A stretch of DNA of 61,385 bases. Source: JAJFUG01 sp964473155 (GTDB lineage Bacteria > Gemmatimonadota > Glassbacteria > GWA2-58-10). Every line of letters begins with the position of its first letter. Within the stretch, counting starts at the first letter, position 1. Made by a program: the position numbers and the translations under genes. The stretch spans positions 1-61,385 of the forward strand of contig CAYYNT010000021.1 in NCBI GenBank assembly GCA_964473155.1, read 5' to 3'. Below, piece after piece: positions 25,984-34,727 of this stretch. The notes below the pieces were generated by a model, which saw only the letters and a program-made list of their open reading frames with translations, ran no database searches and had not been told where the DNA came from.

Positions 25984-26076
25984 CTTAAGCCATGCAAGAA
26001 ATTGGAATGAAAATTGCAAAATTCAATAAAAGGATTTTTTCTATAAAAACGACAAGTAAATAATTCTGGAGGAAAA

Positions 26077-26952
26077 ATGTCAGAGCGTCCGTGGATAAGA
26101 TCATATATAATTAATGGAAAAGAAACCACAGAAACCACATACAGAACACCAATAATAGAATACTATACTGATATTAAGGGCAAGACTTTTATCGACATTG
26201 GAGCTGCGGATGGATATGAATCGCGAGCAGTTGCGCTACGTGGAGCAAAGCATGTATTATCTGTCGAGGGAAAAGAGGCATTAATCAAATCTGCTTTCGA
26301 GGCCAGAGACTACTTAGGTATAAATAACCTGGATATTCAGCAGAAAGACGCACGGCTGATCGATACTTACGGTTTAGGCACTTTTGATGTGGTTTTGTGC
26401 TTCGGTTACCTTTATCACATGGATAATCCTTTCAACATGCTTAAACGACTAAAAAACATCACCAATGAAATATTACTACTCGAAACACACATTGCTCCTT
26501 TCCGCATGGATAATCTTCTGGCCAAGCATGTTCACCAGTTGAAAAGAGATTTTGTCGAAATTGAGTTGGATGGTATTTCATTTATGGGCAAAACTGTATA
26601 TCACAGGGGTGAACACGCAAAAAGCAAAGGATCTTTAGACGCGCAATGGACATTCTGGCTGACAATTGATTCTCTTTTCAAAGCTTTGATCAGGGCGGGT
26701 TTTTTAATCAGGGATTTCCATTTTGAACAGGATGCTTCTGCACCAGAGGTAATAAAAAAGTATGGGGCGCTTCTGGGATACGGACAAGCCAACACCAAAA
26801 TATTTGTTGTTGCCTCTCCGAAGGATCATCATACTGCAAAAGTCGAAGAAGCGACAAAACGGATAATCAAGGAGTATTCATTGTCCGAAGATAACCCGAA
26901 AGATCTGCTTAGAAGGGCAGCGAATAGAATTTTAGGATACCTGAAAAAGTAA
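26077..26952 (+). CDS. AT-rich class I SAM methyltransferase (DUF1698/CmoB-like fold)
   Basis: A 291-residue protein with SAM motif I TFIDIGAADGYESRA, an acidic second strand SVEGKEA and DVVLCFGYLYHMDNP, which is close to the LYH segment of the DUF1698/CmoB-like methyltransferases. The ATG has GGAGG 8 nt upstream. GC content is far below that of its neighbours and the gene lies between two copies of a 305-bp direct repeat, so it was almost certainly acquired. Substrate unknown; a glycan or small-molecule methyltransferase is as likely as a tRNA enzyme. Confidence 0.8.
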   Translation: MSERPWIRSYIINGKETTETTYRTPIIEYYTDIKGKTFIDIGAADGYESRAVALRGAKHVLSVEGKEALIKSAFEARDYLGINNLDIQQKDARLIDTYGLGTFDVVLCFGYLYHMDNPFNMLKRLKNITNEILLLETHIAPFRMDNLLAKHVHQLKRDFVEIELDGISFMGKTVYHRGEHAKSKGSLDAQWTFWLTIDSLFKALIRAGFLIRDFHFEQDASAPEVIKKYGALLGYGQANTKIFVVASPKDHHTAKVEEATKRIIKEYSLSEDNPKDLLRRAANRILGYLKK

Positions 26953-26970
26953 GGTTTTTATTTTTGGCTT

Positions 26971-27483
26971 GTGGCTGGCGAGGATAAAAACAAATCGGCC
27001 AATAATCAGGCGCCTAAAATAAAGGACCGCTCACTATTCCGTGCGGCCCTCAGCGTTCAAGTGAAAAGATGTAACTTTACCCTGCTCTGTCTCCCTGACG
27101 AAAGAAACGGTGTAGGTCTATTTCCGCGCTGCATTCACAACTTCAAGCGCCAGGTGAGCCTGCTCAATATTTACCGCGACCTTGACCATCTCGCCGAGGT
27201 GTTTCAGCGCAAGATGGTCCTGGCGATCTGCAATCCCGGCATGTTGAAAGACCGGCCGGACAAGATCATGGGCCGCCTGACACGCCTTCCGCCTGAGCTT
27301 TTCCCGCCGGAGGCGATGAAAGTCCTGCGGCGGATGATTCGCGAGCGGGGGACCGAATCGCGGTTCACCGCGGCGGATGTGCTGACTCTTCTGGCCAGCT
27401 ACCCGCCGCCCGAGAGCGACGAGGAACTCAGGCCGTCAGGAACGCGGGTGAATGATGCAGGTGGAGCTTCCGGGAAAAAATAG
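26971..27483 (+). pseudogene. Orphan 3' fragment of the 24559 gene fused to unrelated upstream sequence
   Basis: The open frame encodes 170 residues. The first 50 or so look like random translation, and the remainder repeats the C-terminus of the 24559 product from FKRQV onward, with one Gly-to-Ser change. It then continues past the repeat with ELRPSGTRVNDAGGASGKK. That tail may be the original C-terminus of the full-length protein. There is no convincing ribosome site for the frame. I read it as the displaced 3' end of the target gene after insertion of the methyltransferase segment. Confidence 0.65.
27122..27426 (+). repeat. Direct repeat, right copy
   Basis: Partner of 25670-25974. The homology begins at TTCCGCGC and ends within GAGGAA. 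The differences cluster at the two ends, as expected if two slightly different parental sequences recombined. Confidence 0.95.
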
Positions 27484-27484
27484 A

Positions 27485-27506
27485 GGGGCGGAGAACCGCC
27501 CCCCTT
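27485..27506 (+). terminator. GC-rich hairpin between convergent units
   Basis: GGGGCGG (27485-27491) pairs with CCGCCCC (27496-27502) around AGAA, immediately after the stop of the fragment gene. The tail has only two Ts before a mixed AT stretch, so termination strength is doubtful. The rest of 27507-27592 shows nothing else. Confidence 0.45.
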
Positions 27507-27592
27507 CGATTATATATTTATCCGCGCCAGGATAATTTTCTGTCATCGGCGGAAAAACATCCTGAATCTGTAACCTCGATCATCGACAGCTT

Positions 27593-28801
27593 TTAATTCT
27601 TCATCTCCCTGACAATCCGCTCGGTGTCGCGGGCGATCACCAGCTCCTCGTTGGTCGGGATCACCAGCACCTTGCCCCTGGCGCTCTGCGGACTGATCAG
27701 GCGTTCGCCGCGATCGGGCGAGTTGTTGAGCGTATCGTCCACTTCCAGTCCCAAAAACTCGAGTCCTTCGCAGGACAGCTTGCGGATTATCGGGCTGTTT
27801 TCGCCCACTCCGGCGGTGAACACCAGCGCGTCTATCCCTCCCATCACCGCGGCATAAGCTCCGATATACTTTTTCAGACGGTAGCAATACACATCAATAG
27901 CGGTGCGGGCCTGTTCGTTGCCTTTGTCCATCTCGGAGATCAGGTCGCGCATGTCGCTGGAAATGCCGGAAAGGCCCTGCAGTCCGCTGTGCTTGTTCAG
28001 CAGGGTGTTGGCCTCGCTCAGGGTCAGCTCCTCGCGCCCCATTATGTGCAGGATGATCGAGGGGTCGATGTCGCCGCAGCGCGTGCCCATCACCAGGCCC
28101 TCGAGCGGCGTCAGGCCCATCGAGGTGTCGATGCTCCGTCCCTTGTCCACGGCTGTAATGCTGCAGCCGTTGCCCAGATGGGCGGTGATTATTTTCAGTT
28201 CGTCTTTCGCCTTGCCCAGGAATTCCGCGGCGCGCCGGGCCACGTAATAATGGCTCGTGCCGTGGAAACCGTACCGGCGTATCTCATACTTCCGGTAGAG
28301 AACCAGGGGCAACGGGTACAGAAACGCTTGAGGCGGAAGAGTGCTGTGGAAAGCGGTGTCGAAGACGGCGACCTGGGGGATTCCCGGCAGATTGCGCAGA
28401 GCGGCGTTGATCCCGCGGATGTTGTGCGGGTTGTGCAGCGGCGCCAGGTCGATGCACTGGCGGATTTTGCCCATCACTTCCTCTTTGATCAGCACGCTTT
28501 CGGTGAACTGCGTGCCTCCGTGCACCACTCTGTGTCCAACCGCGTGCACCTCGGACCTGTCTTTTATAACACCGTGCTTGGGGTGCACCAGGTAGGCCAG
28601 TATCTGCTCGATTGCGACGGTATGGTCGAGGATTTCTGCCCCGAACTTGGCGCTGTACCCGTCATGACGGTTGATCGAGATTATAGCTCCCGACATGCCG
28701 ATCCGGTCGACAAGGCCACGGGCCAGAGAAACGGCGCTCTCTGTGTCGATAAGCTGGTATTTTACGCTGCTGCTGCCGCAGTTGATGACTAAAATCAGCA
28801 T
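27593..28801 (-). CDS. ackA: Acetate kinase
   Basis: Interconverts acetate plus ATP and acetyl phosphate plus ADP. The 402-residue protein begins MLILVINCGSSSVKYQL and contains GHRVVHGG, HNPHNIRGI, FDTAFHSTLP, GFHGTSHYYV, HLGNGCSI and FTAGVGENSP. Length is normal. GGAG lies 8 nt before the ATG. It sits 73 nt downstream of a 3-hydroxyacyl-CoA dehydrogenase-like gene on the same strand and is probably cotranscribed with it. No phosphotransacetylase gene is visible in the window. Confidence 0.96.
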   Translation of the reverse strand: MLILVINCGSSSVKYQLIDTESAVSLARGLVDRIGMSGAIISINRHDGYSAKFGAEILDHTVAIEQILAYLVHPKHGVIKDRSEVHAVGHRVVHGGTQFTESVLIKEEVMGKIRQCIDLAPLHNPHNIRGINAALRNLPGIPQVAVFDTAFHSTLPPQAFLYPLPLVLYRKYEIRRYGFHGTSHYYVARRAAEFLGKAKDELKIITAHLGNGCSITAVDKGRSIDTSMGLTPLEGLVMGTRCGDIDPSIILHIMGREELTLSEANTLLNKHSGLQGLSGISSDMRDLISEMDKGNEQARTAIDVYCYRLKKYIGAYAAVMGGIDALVFTAGVGENSPIIRKLSCEGLEFLGLEVDDTLNNSPDRGERLISPQSARGKVLVIPTNEELVIARDTERIVREMKN

Positions 28802-28874
28802 TAAGGGCTGCTCCTGTATTGGGTCAAAGCTCGGTTATGACTGAAACGGACCGGGATTGTCCCTCAGAGAGAGA

Positions 28875-29756
28875 TCAATCCTCTTTTTTCTCGTATTTAA
28901 AGAAACCCTCGCCCGTGGATCGGCCGAGCCGCCCGGCCCGGACCATCTTTTTCAACAGGGGACAGGGACGGAACTGGTGTTCTCCCAACTCGTGAAACAG
29001 GTTCTCCATCCTGCGCTGAACATCGTCCAGCCCAATCTGGTCCGCCAGCGCCAGTGGCCCCATCGGCATGTTGAAACCCAGCTTAATCGCCGTGTCTATA
29101 TCCTCTGCCGAGGCAATTCCCTCCATCAGCACGAACATGGCTTCGTTGATCATCGGGAAAATTACCCGCGTGGTAATATATCCAGGGTACTCGAACACTT
29201 CCACGCTGGTTTTTCCAAGGCGGCGGGCGAACTCCTTGGCTATTTCCACCGTGTGCCCGTCCGTGGCCATACCTCGCACAAGTTCCACGACTGGGGTTTT
29301 GGGCACTGGTTCGAGGAAATGCATCCCGAGGACTTTTTGCTTGAGTGTGCTGGGGGAGGAAATTTCTGTGACGCTCAGAGTGCTGACATGGATTATGTAC
29401 AATTCTATCTTGGGACAGTTGATCTGGGCCTTGAGCAGGATTTCGCGTTTTTCCTCCAGAGTAAGGCCCATGGCCTCGACCACCACCTTGCATTCAGCAC
29501 CCTTGTTGATGTCAGTTGTTGTGCTGATGCGGGCCAGGATAGCGCGTTTGTCCGAGGCTGTCATGCCCCAGCGCCTGATTTCATGGTCGATCGATTCCGA
29601 AATGCCGTTGAGAGCGCGCTGGCAGTCCTCCTCGGTTCTTCCATAAAGCACTACCTCGATCCCGGCCGATGATATTGTTTCGGCGATCTGTTGCGCCATT
29701 TTTCTGGTCCCGATAATCCCGACCTTGTCAATTAGTATCTTGCCGCCCTCATTCAT
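28875..29756 (-). CDS. Divergent 3-hydroxyacyl-CoA dehydrogenase family protein
   Basis: A 293-residue protein with the two-domain 3HCDH layout. The catalytic pair is retained: His146 in VLGMHFLEPVP and Glu158 in VVELVRG, 12 residues later as in the family. MGPLALADQIGLD and GEGFFKYE also match. The NAD-binding glycine motif is abnormal: GIIGTRKMAQQ has Arg18 and Ala21 where GxGxxG requires glycines, and the usual asparagine in IVNR is a threonine (ITTR). Cofactor binding may be changed or lost. The ATG at 29756 has AGGA 9 nt upstream. It probably forms an operon with ackA. Confidence 0.75.
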   Translation of the reverse strand: MNEGGKILIDKVGIIGTRKMAQQIAETISSAGIEVVLYGRTEEDCQRALNGISESIDHEIRRWGMTASDKRAILARISTTTDINKGAECKVVVEAMGLTLEEKREILLKAQINCPKIELYIIHVSTLSVTEISSPSTLKQKVLGMHFLEPVPKTPVVELVRGMATDGHTVEIAKEFARRLGKTSVEVFEYPGYITTRVIFPMINEAMFVLMEGIASAEDIDTAIKLGFNMPMGPLALADQIGLDDVQRRMENLFHELGEHQFRPCPLLKKMVRAGRLGRSTGEGFFKYEKKED

Positions 29757-30093
29757 CAATTTGTCCTTTGTGGTGTTATTAGCTTTCTATAGTGTAGGGC
29801 CGCCGTTCGGCTCCTGCAGAAAACGCAATTCCGTATCCGGTCAGGCTCTTTGTTCTCAGTCAAAAGGATATGTTTGCAGAGAGGCGAAACAATCGGCTGG
29901 CAAAGCGTAATTCATCTATTTTTATGAGTTTAAAGAACTCGGATATAAGCTAAACAGCCTCCTGAAGAAAGTCAAGTAAGATCGGGAAACCTTTGTATAC
30001 ATATTCTTTCCGGACAATCCGCGGCGATGGATTGTTGCTCTTACGGATGGCTGTCCGCATATTGTATTAGATGACCAGGGCGGAGGCTCAAGG
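29757..30093. other. Intergenic region between divergent units
   Basis: 337 nt without a credible gene. It is AT-richer than its surroundings in the right half. Apart from the candidate minus-strand promoter at 29947-29975 I see no tRNA, hairpin terminator or repeat in it. Confidence 0.6.
29947..29975 (-). promoter_or_regulatory. Candidate promoter for the dehydrogenase-ackA operon
   Basis: On the minus strand TTGACT (29975-29970) and TAGCTT (29952-29947) are 17 nt apart. This would give a leader of roughly 180 nt before the dehydrogenase start. Confidence 0.35.
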
Positions 30094-30759
30094 ATGATAG
30101 ATTTCAGGCGGAGTTCCCGTGACAGCAGCCGCGCCGGTGAGCGGCTCGCGATGGTTGAAAGCCAGATTCGCGCCCGCGGCGTCAGGGACAAGCTTGTCCT
30201 TCAAGCCCTCGAAAAGGTCCAGCGCCATCTGTTTGTCCCTAAAAGCCAGCAGGATCAGGCATACGGTGATTTCCCCCTGCCGATCGGTCACGGTCAGACA
30301 ATTTCGCAGCCGTATATAGTCGCTCTGATGAGTGAACTGCTCGAAATACGGCCCGGTTGCCGCGTGCTCGAGATCGGTACGGGTTCGGGCTATCAGGCGG
30401 CGGTGCTGGACGAGATGGGGGCGCGCGTGTGGAGCATCGAGATCGTGGCGCCGCTCGCCGCCGAGGCTGATTCCCTCCTTAAAAGGCTGGGATACCATGA
30501 CGTGACCGTGCGCGCCGGCGACGGGTACAACGGCTGGCCCGGGGAAGCTCCGTTTGACGGGATCATTCTCACCGCGGCACCGGTCAGAACGCCGCAGCCT
30601 CTGCTCGACCAGTTGGCTGAGGGCGGACGGTTGGTCGTCCCGGAGGGGCGGTACTTTCAGGACCTGGTGGTTTACCGGAAACAGGGGGGCAGAGTGACAA
30701 GACAGGAGATTATCCCGGTGCGCTTTGTCCCCATGACCGGTCAGGCGGAGAAACCATGA
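30094..30759 (+). CDS. pcm: Protein-L-isoaspartate O-methyltransferase
   Basis: Methylates L-isoaspartyl residues in aged proteins so that they can revert. The 221-residue protein has the signature segments MVESQIRARGV, PLPIGHGQTISQPYIVA, VLEIGTGSGYQAAVL and the PFDGIILTAA strand. The C-terminal LVVPEG also matches. Length is typical. The gene overlaps the next one by an ATGA at 30756-30759, indicating coupled translation. Confidence 0.94.
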   Translation: MIDFRRSSRDSSRAGERLAMVESQIRARGVRDKLVLQALEKVQRHLFVPKSQQDQAYGDFPLPIGHGQTISQPYIVALMSELLEIRPGCRVLEIGTGSGYQAAVLDEMGARVWSIEIVAPLAAEADSLLKRLGYHDVTVRAGDGYNGWPGEAPFDGIILTAAPVRTPQPLLDQLAEGGRLVVPEGRYFQDLVVYRKQGGRVTRQEIIPVRFVPMTGQAEKP

Positions 30760-31520
30760 GACTGTTTTCCAGGCCGGAACGGAATGACGCCGGCGGCCGC
30801 AGCCGGCTGGAGCAGGCCCTGTCTTCTCTGCGTCTCGGGATTCTTGGCGCGCTCGGGCTTTATACTCTCGGTTTTTTTGCAGTGCAGGGGCTTTTCTGGT
30901 TCTATGGCGCGCTGCTCGGGCTTCCCGGTGCGCATGATGCGGCTGGGGCGCTTCGGACATGGGCCTGGTGCGCCGCGCTGCTGCTCCCGCTGCTGACAGT
31001 CGCCTGCTGGCTGCTGACCCAGGATTCCCGGAACCGCGAGCGCCTGACCCGCACCTGGGGTTCCTGGCGCTGGTTTGATGAAGGAGTCAGCCTGCTCGGG
31101 ACGGAGCAGGAGTTCGGCGAAAGGCAGGAGGAGTATTTCGCCAGGTCGGCCAGGCTCGATCCTGGCGATCCCTATGCGCGCAACAACCTGGGCGCGGTGC
31201 TGTCTCATCAGGGCCGCCATGCCGAGGCCGCGGCTGAATACCGGCGCGCGATCCGGGAAAATCCGGATTACTGGAAGGCCTGGAGCAACCTGGGAGCGGC
31301 CCTGGCAGGCAGCGGAGACATCCGCACCGCGGCAGGCTGCTACCGCAAGGCGCTGAAGCTCAATCCGCGCGACCCGGCCACGCACCTCAATCTCGGCATC
31401 GCTCTTTTGCGCATGGGCCGCAATACTCAGGCGCGCGCGCACCTGCGCGAGTTTCTGACGCTCGACCCAGCTCATCCCCGCCGCGAGGAGATAACCCGCT
31501 GGCTTCAGCGCATGGACTGA
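30756..31520 (+). CDS. Membrane-anchored TPR protein
   Basis: A 254-residue protein. Two hydrophobic stretches at about residues 28-52 and 68-88 are likely membrane helices. From about residue 125 there are three tetratricopeptide repeats, recognisable from DPGDPYARNNLGAVL, NPDYWKAWSNLGAAL and NPRDPATHLNLGIAL. TPR arrays bind partner proteins; no partner is evident. It is translationally coupled to pcm, although a functional link is not established. Confidence 0.8.
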   Translation: MRLFSRPERNDAGGRSRLEQALSSLRLGILGALGLYTLGFFAVQGLFWFYGALLGLPGAHDAAGALRTWAWCAALLLPLLTVACWLLTQDSRNRERLTRTWGSWRWFDEGVSLLGTEQEFGERQEEYFARSARLDPGDPYARNNLGAVLSHQGRHAEAAAEYRRAIRENPDYWKAWSNLGAALAGSGDIRTAAGCYRKALKLNPRDPATHLNLGIALLRMGRNTQARAHLREFLTLDPAHPRREEITRWLQRMD

Positions 31521-31541
31521 AGCCGCGTCCAGGGATTCCTT

Positions 31542-31826
31542 TTATTCCGGTCCGTTTCCGTCTTCCGCAGAGCCGAGCAGCTCGTCCAGAAGGTGCTGTG
31601 TCCGGCGGTCCGATATCTCCCGGTCCAGCGACTTGAGATGCGCCTGCACGCGCTGCTCGAACTGGTCGCCCCGCAGCATCTTCTTTTCCTGCAGTTTTTC
31701 AGACAGGGCCATCACCACGGCGGTCAACCGCAGCAACTGATTGTGCCTGCGCCTGTCACTTTCCTCGAACAGCTTAAGCTGCCGCTCGACCTGTTCAAGA
31801 CGGATTTCAAGTTCTCTCTGGTCCAT
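31542..31826 (-). CDS. Small coiled-coil protein of unknown function
   Basis: A 94-residue, highly charged protein. The first 30 residues (LEIRLEQVERQLKLFEESDR) have clear heptad character. No family recognised. It follows the SPOR-domain gene by 23 nt on the same strand, so the two are probably expressed together. Confidence 0.55.
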   Translation of the reverse strand: MDQRELEIRLEQVERQLKLFEESDRRRHNQLLRLTAVVMALSEKLQEKKMLRGDQFEQRVQAHLKSLDREISDRRTQHLLDELLGSAEDGNGPE

Positions 31827-31849
31827 TGTCGCCCCAGCCGGTCTCGGTT

Positions 31850-32452
31850 TCAGGGTATTTGCCTCGAAGGGCGTCCAAGCTCCTGGATCACGTACTCGCG
31901 AATCGCTCCGGTCCTGAGCAGGCTGTCTGCCAGCGTGCGCGCTGCGGATTCCTCACGGAAACCCTCAATAAGCACCCTGTGCCAGAGGCGCGCCCCTACC
32001 CGAACCCCCTCCACGACAGGGTGCAGGCCTGTCCTGAGGGCGAGTGACTCGGCCTCTCGGCGGGCGTCCTGCTCCAGCGGGTGGGAGGAAACCTGAATCG
32101 CAATGTTTACGGAAGAAACCGGGGCCGAAACCGAGACAGTCTCCGGCGGCGTTCCGCCGCGCAGGCTGTCCATCTGCCGAAGGAACTGCTCCAGCCCGCG
32201 CGGATTGCCAATCTCAAGACTGGCGCGGAGTGAGTCTATCCCGCTTACCGCCGCATCCAGTCTGGCCCGGCCCGAATACAATTCCTGCTCGATCCTGTTA
32301 ATTTCCGCCCCGTAGCTGCCGTTCTGTCCGTTATGCCAGACGGCGGCCCAGACCGCAAGAACGAGCAGCCCGGACAGGACCGACAGACTCAGGCCCGCGC
32401 GCCCCAGAACAAATGGTTTTTCTCTTTTCGCCGTGTATATTAATATATGCAT
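31850..32452 (-). CDS. Single-pass membrane protein with C-terminal SPOR-like domain
   Basis: About 200 residues. It has a short cytoplasmic N-terminus, one membrane helix (LSLSVLSGLLVLAVWAAVW), a periplasmic coiled-coil stretch, and a C-terminal domain of about 75 residues starting NIAIQVSSHPLEQDARREAE. That domain has the spacing of SPOR peptidoglycan-binding domains, with RVLIEGFREESAARTLADSL near its end. SPOR domains bind denuded glycan strands at septa. The ATG at 32452 is preferred over GTG 32473. It is divergent from uvrB. Confidence 0.65.
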   Translation of the reverse strand: MHILIYTAKREKPFVLGRAGLSLSVLSGLLVLAVWAAVWHNGQNGSYGAEINRIEQELYSGRARLDAAVSGIDSLRASLEIGNPRGLEQFLRQMDSLRGGTPPETVSVSAPVSSVNIAIQVSSHPLEQDARREAESLALRTGLHPVVEGVRVGARLWHRVLIEGFREESAARTLADSLLRTGAIREYVIQELGRPSRQIP

Positions 32453-32539
32453 GACCGGATTCCATTCCTCCACGGAACAAGCTTATCCGGACCTGAAGCA
32501 AAAATCAAGCCCGTTGCTGCGGGCGATGGAGGTTCATAA

Positions 32540-34591
32540 ATGTCCGTTTTCAGGCTCGATGCCCCTTATGCCCCGGCCGGAGACCAGCCCGCGGCCATAC
32601 GCGAGCTGAGCGCCGGTCTGCGCGAGGGCCGCAGGTTCCAGACCCTGCTGGGGGTGACCGGCTCGGGAAAGACTTTCACAATCGCCGGGGTCATCGCCAA
32701 CTGGGGCCGTCCCACCCTTGTGATCAGCCACAACAAGACCCTCGCCGCCCAGCTTTACGGCGAGTTGAAAAGCTTTTTCCCCCATAACGCGGTCGAGTAT
32801 TTCATCAGTTATTACGATTACTACCAGCCCGAGGCCTACCTTCCGGCCACGGACACCTATATCGAGAAGGACAGCTCGATCAACGAGGATATAGACCGGA
32901 TGCGCCTGGCCGCCACCAGCGCGCTTCTCTCGCGGCCGGATGTCATAATCGTGGCCAGCGTCTCCTCGATCTACGGCCTCGGCTCGCCGGAGGATTACGC
33001 CAGGATGCTTCTCGCGCTCCGGGTCGGCCAGGAGACCGGCCGTGATGAGGTCCTGCGCAAGCTGGTCGACATCCATTACGAGCGCAACGACCTGGATTTC
33101 GCCCGCGGGCGCTTCCGGGTGCGCGGTGATGTGATCGAGGTTTTTCCGGCCTATGAGGAGACCGCCCTGCGCATCGAGCTTTTCGGTGACCAGGTCGACC
33201 GCATCAGCCGGATAAACCCGCTCACCGGGGAGGTCCTCGGTTCGCAGGATTCCCTGGCTGTCTACCCGGCCAAGCATTTCGTGATCGAACGCCCGCAGCT
33301 CGAAGCCGCCGTGCGGCGCATCCAGGATGAACTGCGCGAACGTCTGGCCGAGCTGCGCGCCCAGGAGAGGCTGCTCGAGGCCCAGCGGCTGGAGTACAGG
33401 ACGAATTACGACATCGAAATGATGCTGGAAGTGGGTTACTGCAGCGGGATCGAGAACTATTCACGCCACCTGGCCGGACGCGGCCCCGGCGAGCGTCCCG
33501 CCTGCCTGTTCGATTACTTCCCCCGCGATTTCCTGCTCGTTCTTGACGAGTCCCATGTCACCGTGCCGCAGATCGGCGCGATGTACGAGGGCGATTACTC
33601 CCGCAAGAGCACCCTCGTCGAGCATGGTTTCCGTCTTCCAAGCGCCCTGGACAACCGTCCGATGAAGTTCCACGAGTTTGAGTCCATCCTTGACCGCGTG
33701 ATCTTTGTCTCCGCCACCCCGGCCGACTACGAGCTTGAAAAGTGCGGCGGCGAGGTGGTCGAGCAGATCATCCGGCCCACCGGCCTGGTCGACCCGGAGG
33801 TCGAGATACGGCCGGTCAAGGGACAGGTGGATGACCTTCTGGAGCAGGTGCGCCAGCGCGCCGCCCGCTCCGAGCGCACCCTGGTCACCACCCTGACCAA
33901 GCGCATGGCCGAGGACCTCACCGAGTACCTTTCCCAGATGGGCGTCCGTGTGCGCTACATGCACTCCGACATCGAGGCCATCGAAAGGATAGAGATACTG
34001 CGTGACCTCCGTCTGGGCGAGTTCGACGTGCTGGTCGGGATCAACCTTCTGCGCGAGGGCCTCGACCTGCCCGAGGTTTCGCTGGTGGCCATCCTCGACG
34101 CCGACAAGGAGGGTTTCCTGCGCTCCGAGCGCTCGCTCATCCAGACCATGGGGCGCACCGCCCGCAATGTCAACGGCAAGGTGATCATGTACGCCGATCG
34201 CGTGACCGGCTCCATGCAGCGCGCCATGGACGAGACGGGCCGCCGCCGCCGTTTGCAGCTCGCCTATAACGAGGCCCACGGCATTCAGCCGCAGAGCATC
34301 CGCAAGAGCATCGAACAGGTGATGCTCGCCACGGCCGTGGCCGACCGCCGCCTTCGCGAATCCCCGGCGCTGGTCGAGGACGGCGGGCGGCCGAGCTACG
34401 GCCGCGAGATGGACCTGGAAACCCGTATCTCCGTGCTTGAAAGCGAGATGCAGGAAGCGGCCAGGACCCTGAACTTCGAGCGCGCCGCCATGCTGCGCGA
34501 TCAGCTCCTTGAGCACAAGGCCCGCCTGGCTGGCAAGCCCGCCTCCGGAACGCGGAAGAAAAAGAAATCCACCGCCTCCGGGCCGTGGTGA
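32540..34591 (+). CDS. uvrB: UvrABC system protein B
   Basis: Central helicase-like subunit of nucleotide excision repair. The 683-residue protein has Walker A GVTGSGKT (residues 38-45), the DNA-gripping hairpin with YYDYYQPEAYLP, LLVLDESHVTVPQ, the helicase motif with GINLLREGLDLPEVSLV, QTMGRTARN, and a C-terminal UVR motif (about residues 625-660) that contacts UvrC. Length and order are normal. Confidence 0.97.
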   Translation: MSVFRLDAPYAPAGDQPAAIRELSAGLREGRRFQTLLGVTGSGKTFTIAGVIANWGRPTLVISHNKTLAAQLYGELKSFFPHNAVEYFISYYDYYQPEAYLPATDTYIEKDSSINEDIDRMRLAATSALLSRPDVIIVASVSSIYGLGSPEDYARMLLALRVGQETGRDEVLRKLVDIHYERNDLDFARGRFRVRGDVIEVFPAYEETALRIELFGDQVDRISRINPLTGEVLGSQDSLAVYPAKHFVIERPQLEAAVRRIQDELRERLAELRAQERLLEAQRLEYRTNYDIEMMLEVGYCSGIENYSRHLAGRGPGERPACLFDYFPRDFLLVLDESHVTVPQIGAMYEGDYSRKSTLVEHGFRLPSALDNRPMKFHEFESILDRVIFVSATPADYELEKCGGEVVEQIIRPTGLVDPEVEIRPVKGQVDDLLEQVRQRAARSERTLVTTLTKRMAEDLTEYLSQMGVRVRYMHSDIEAIERIEILRDLRLGEFDVLVGINLLREGLDLPEVSLVAILDADKEGFLRSERSLIQTMGRTARNVNGKVIMYADRVTGSMQRAMDETGRRRRLQLAYNEAHGIQPQSIRKSIEQVMLATAVADRRLRESPALVEDGGRPSYGREMDLETRISVLESEMQEAARTLNFERAAMLRDQLLEHKARLAGKPASGTRKKKKSTASGPW

Positions 34592-34727
34592 GATTCCCTC
34601 CAGTCCCCTGCGGATGATAGTTTTACCGCGCGCTGGCGGCTTCATATGCTGGAAGTGCGGCTGCACATCTAATCCCATACAGAACCGAGAGCAGTTGAAG
34701 GCATTCGTTGTGTATCGAAGGATGGCA

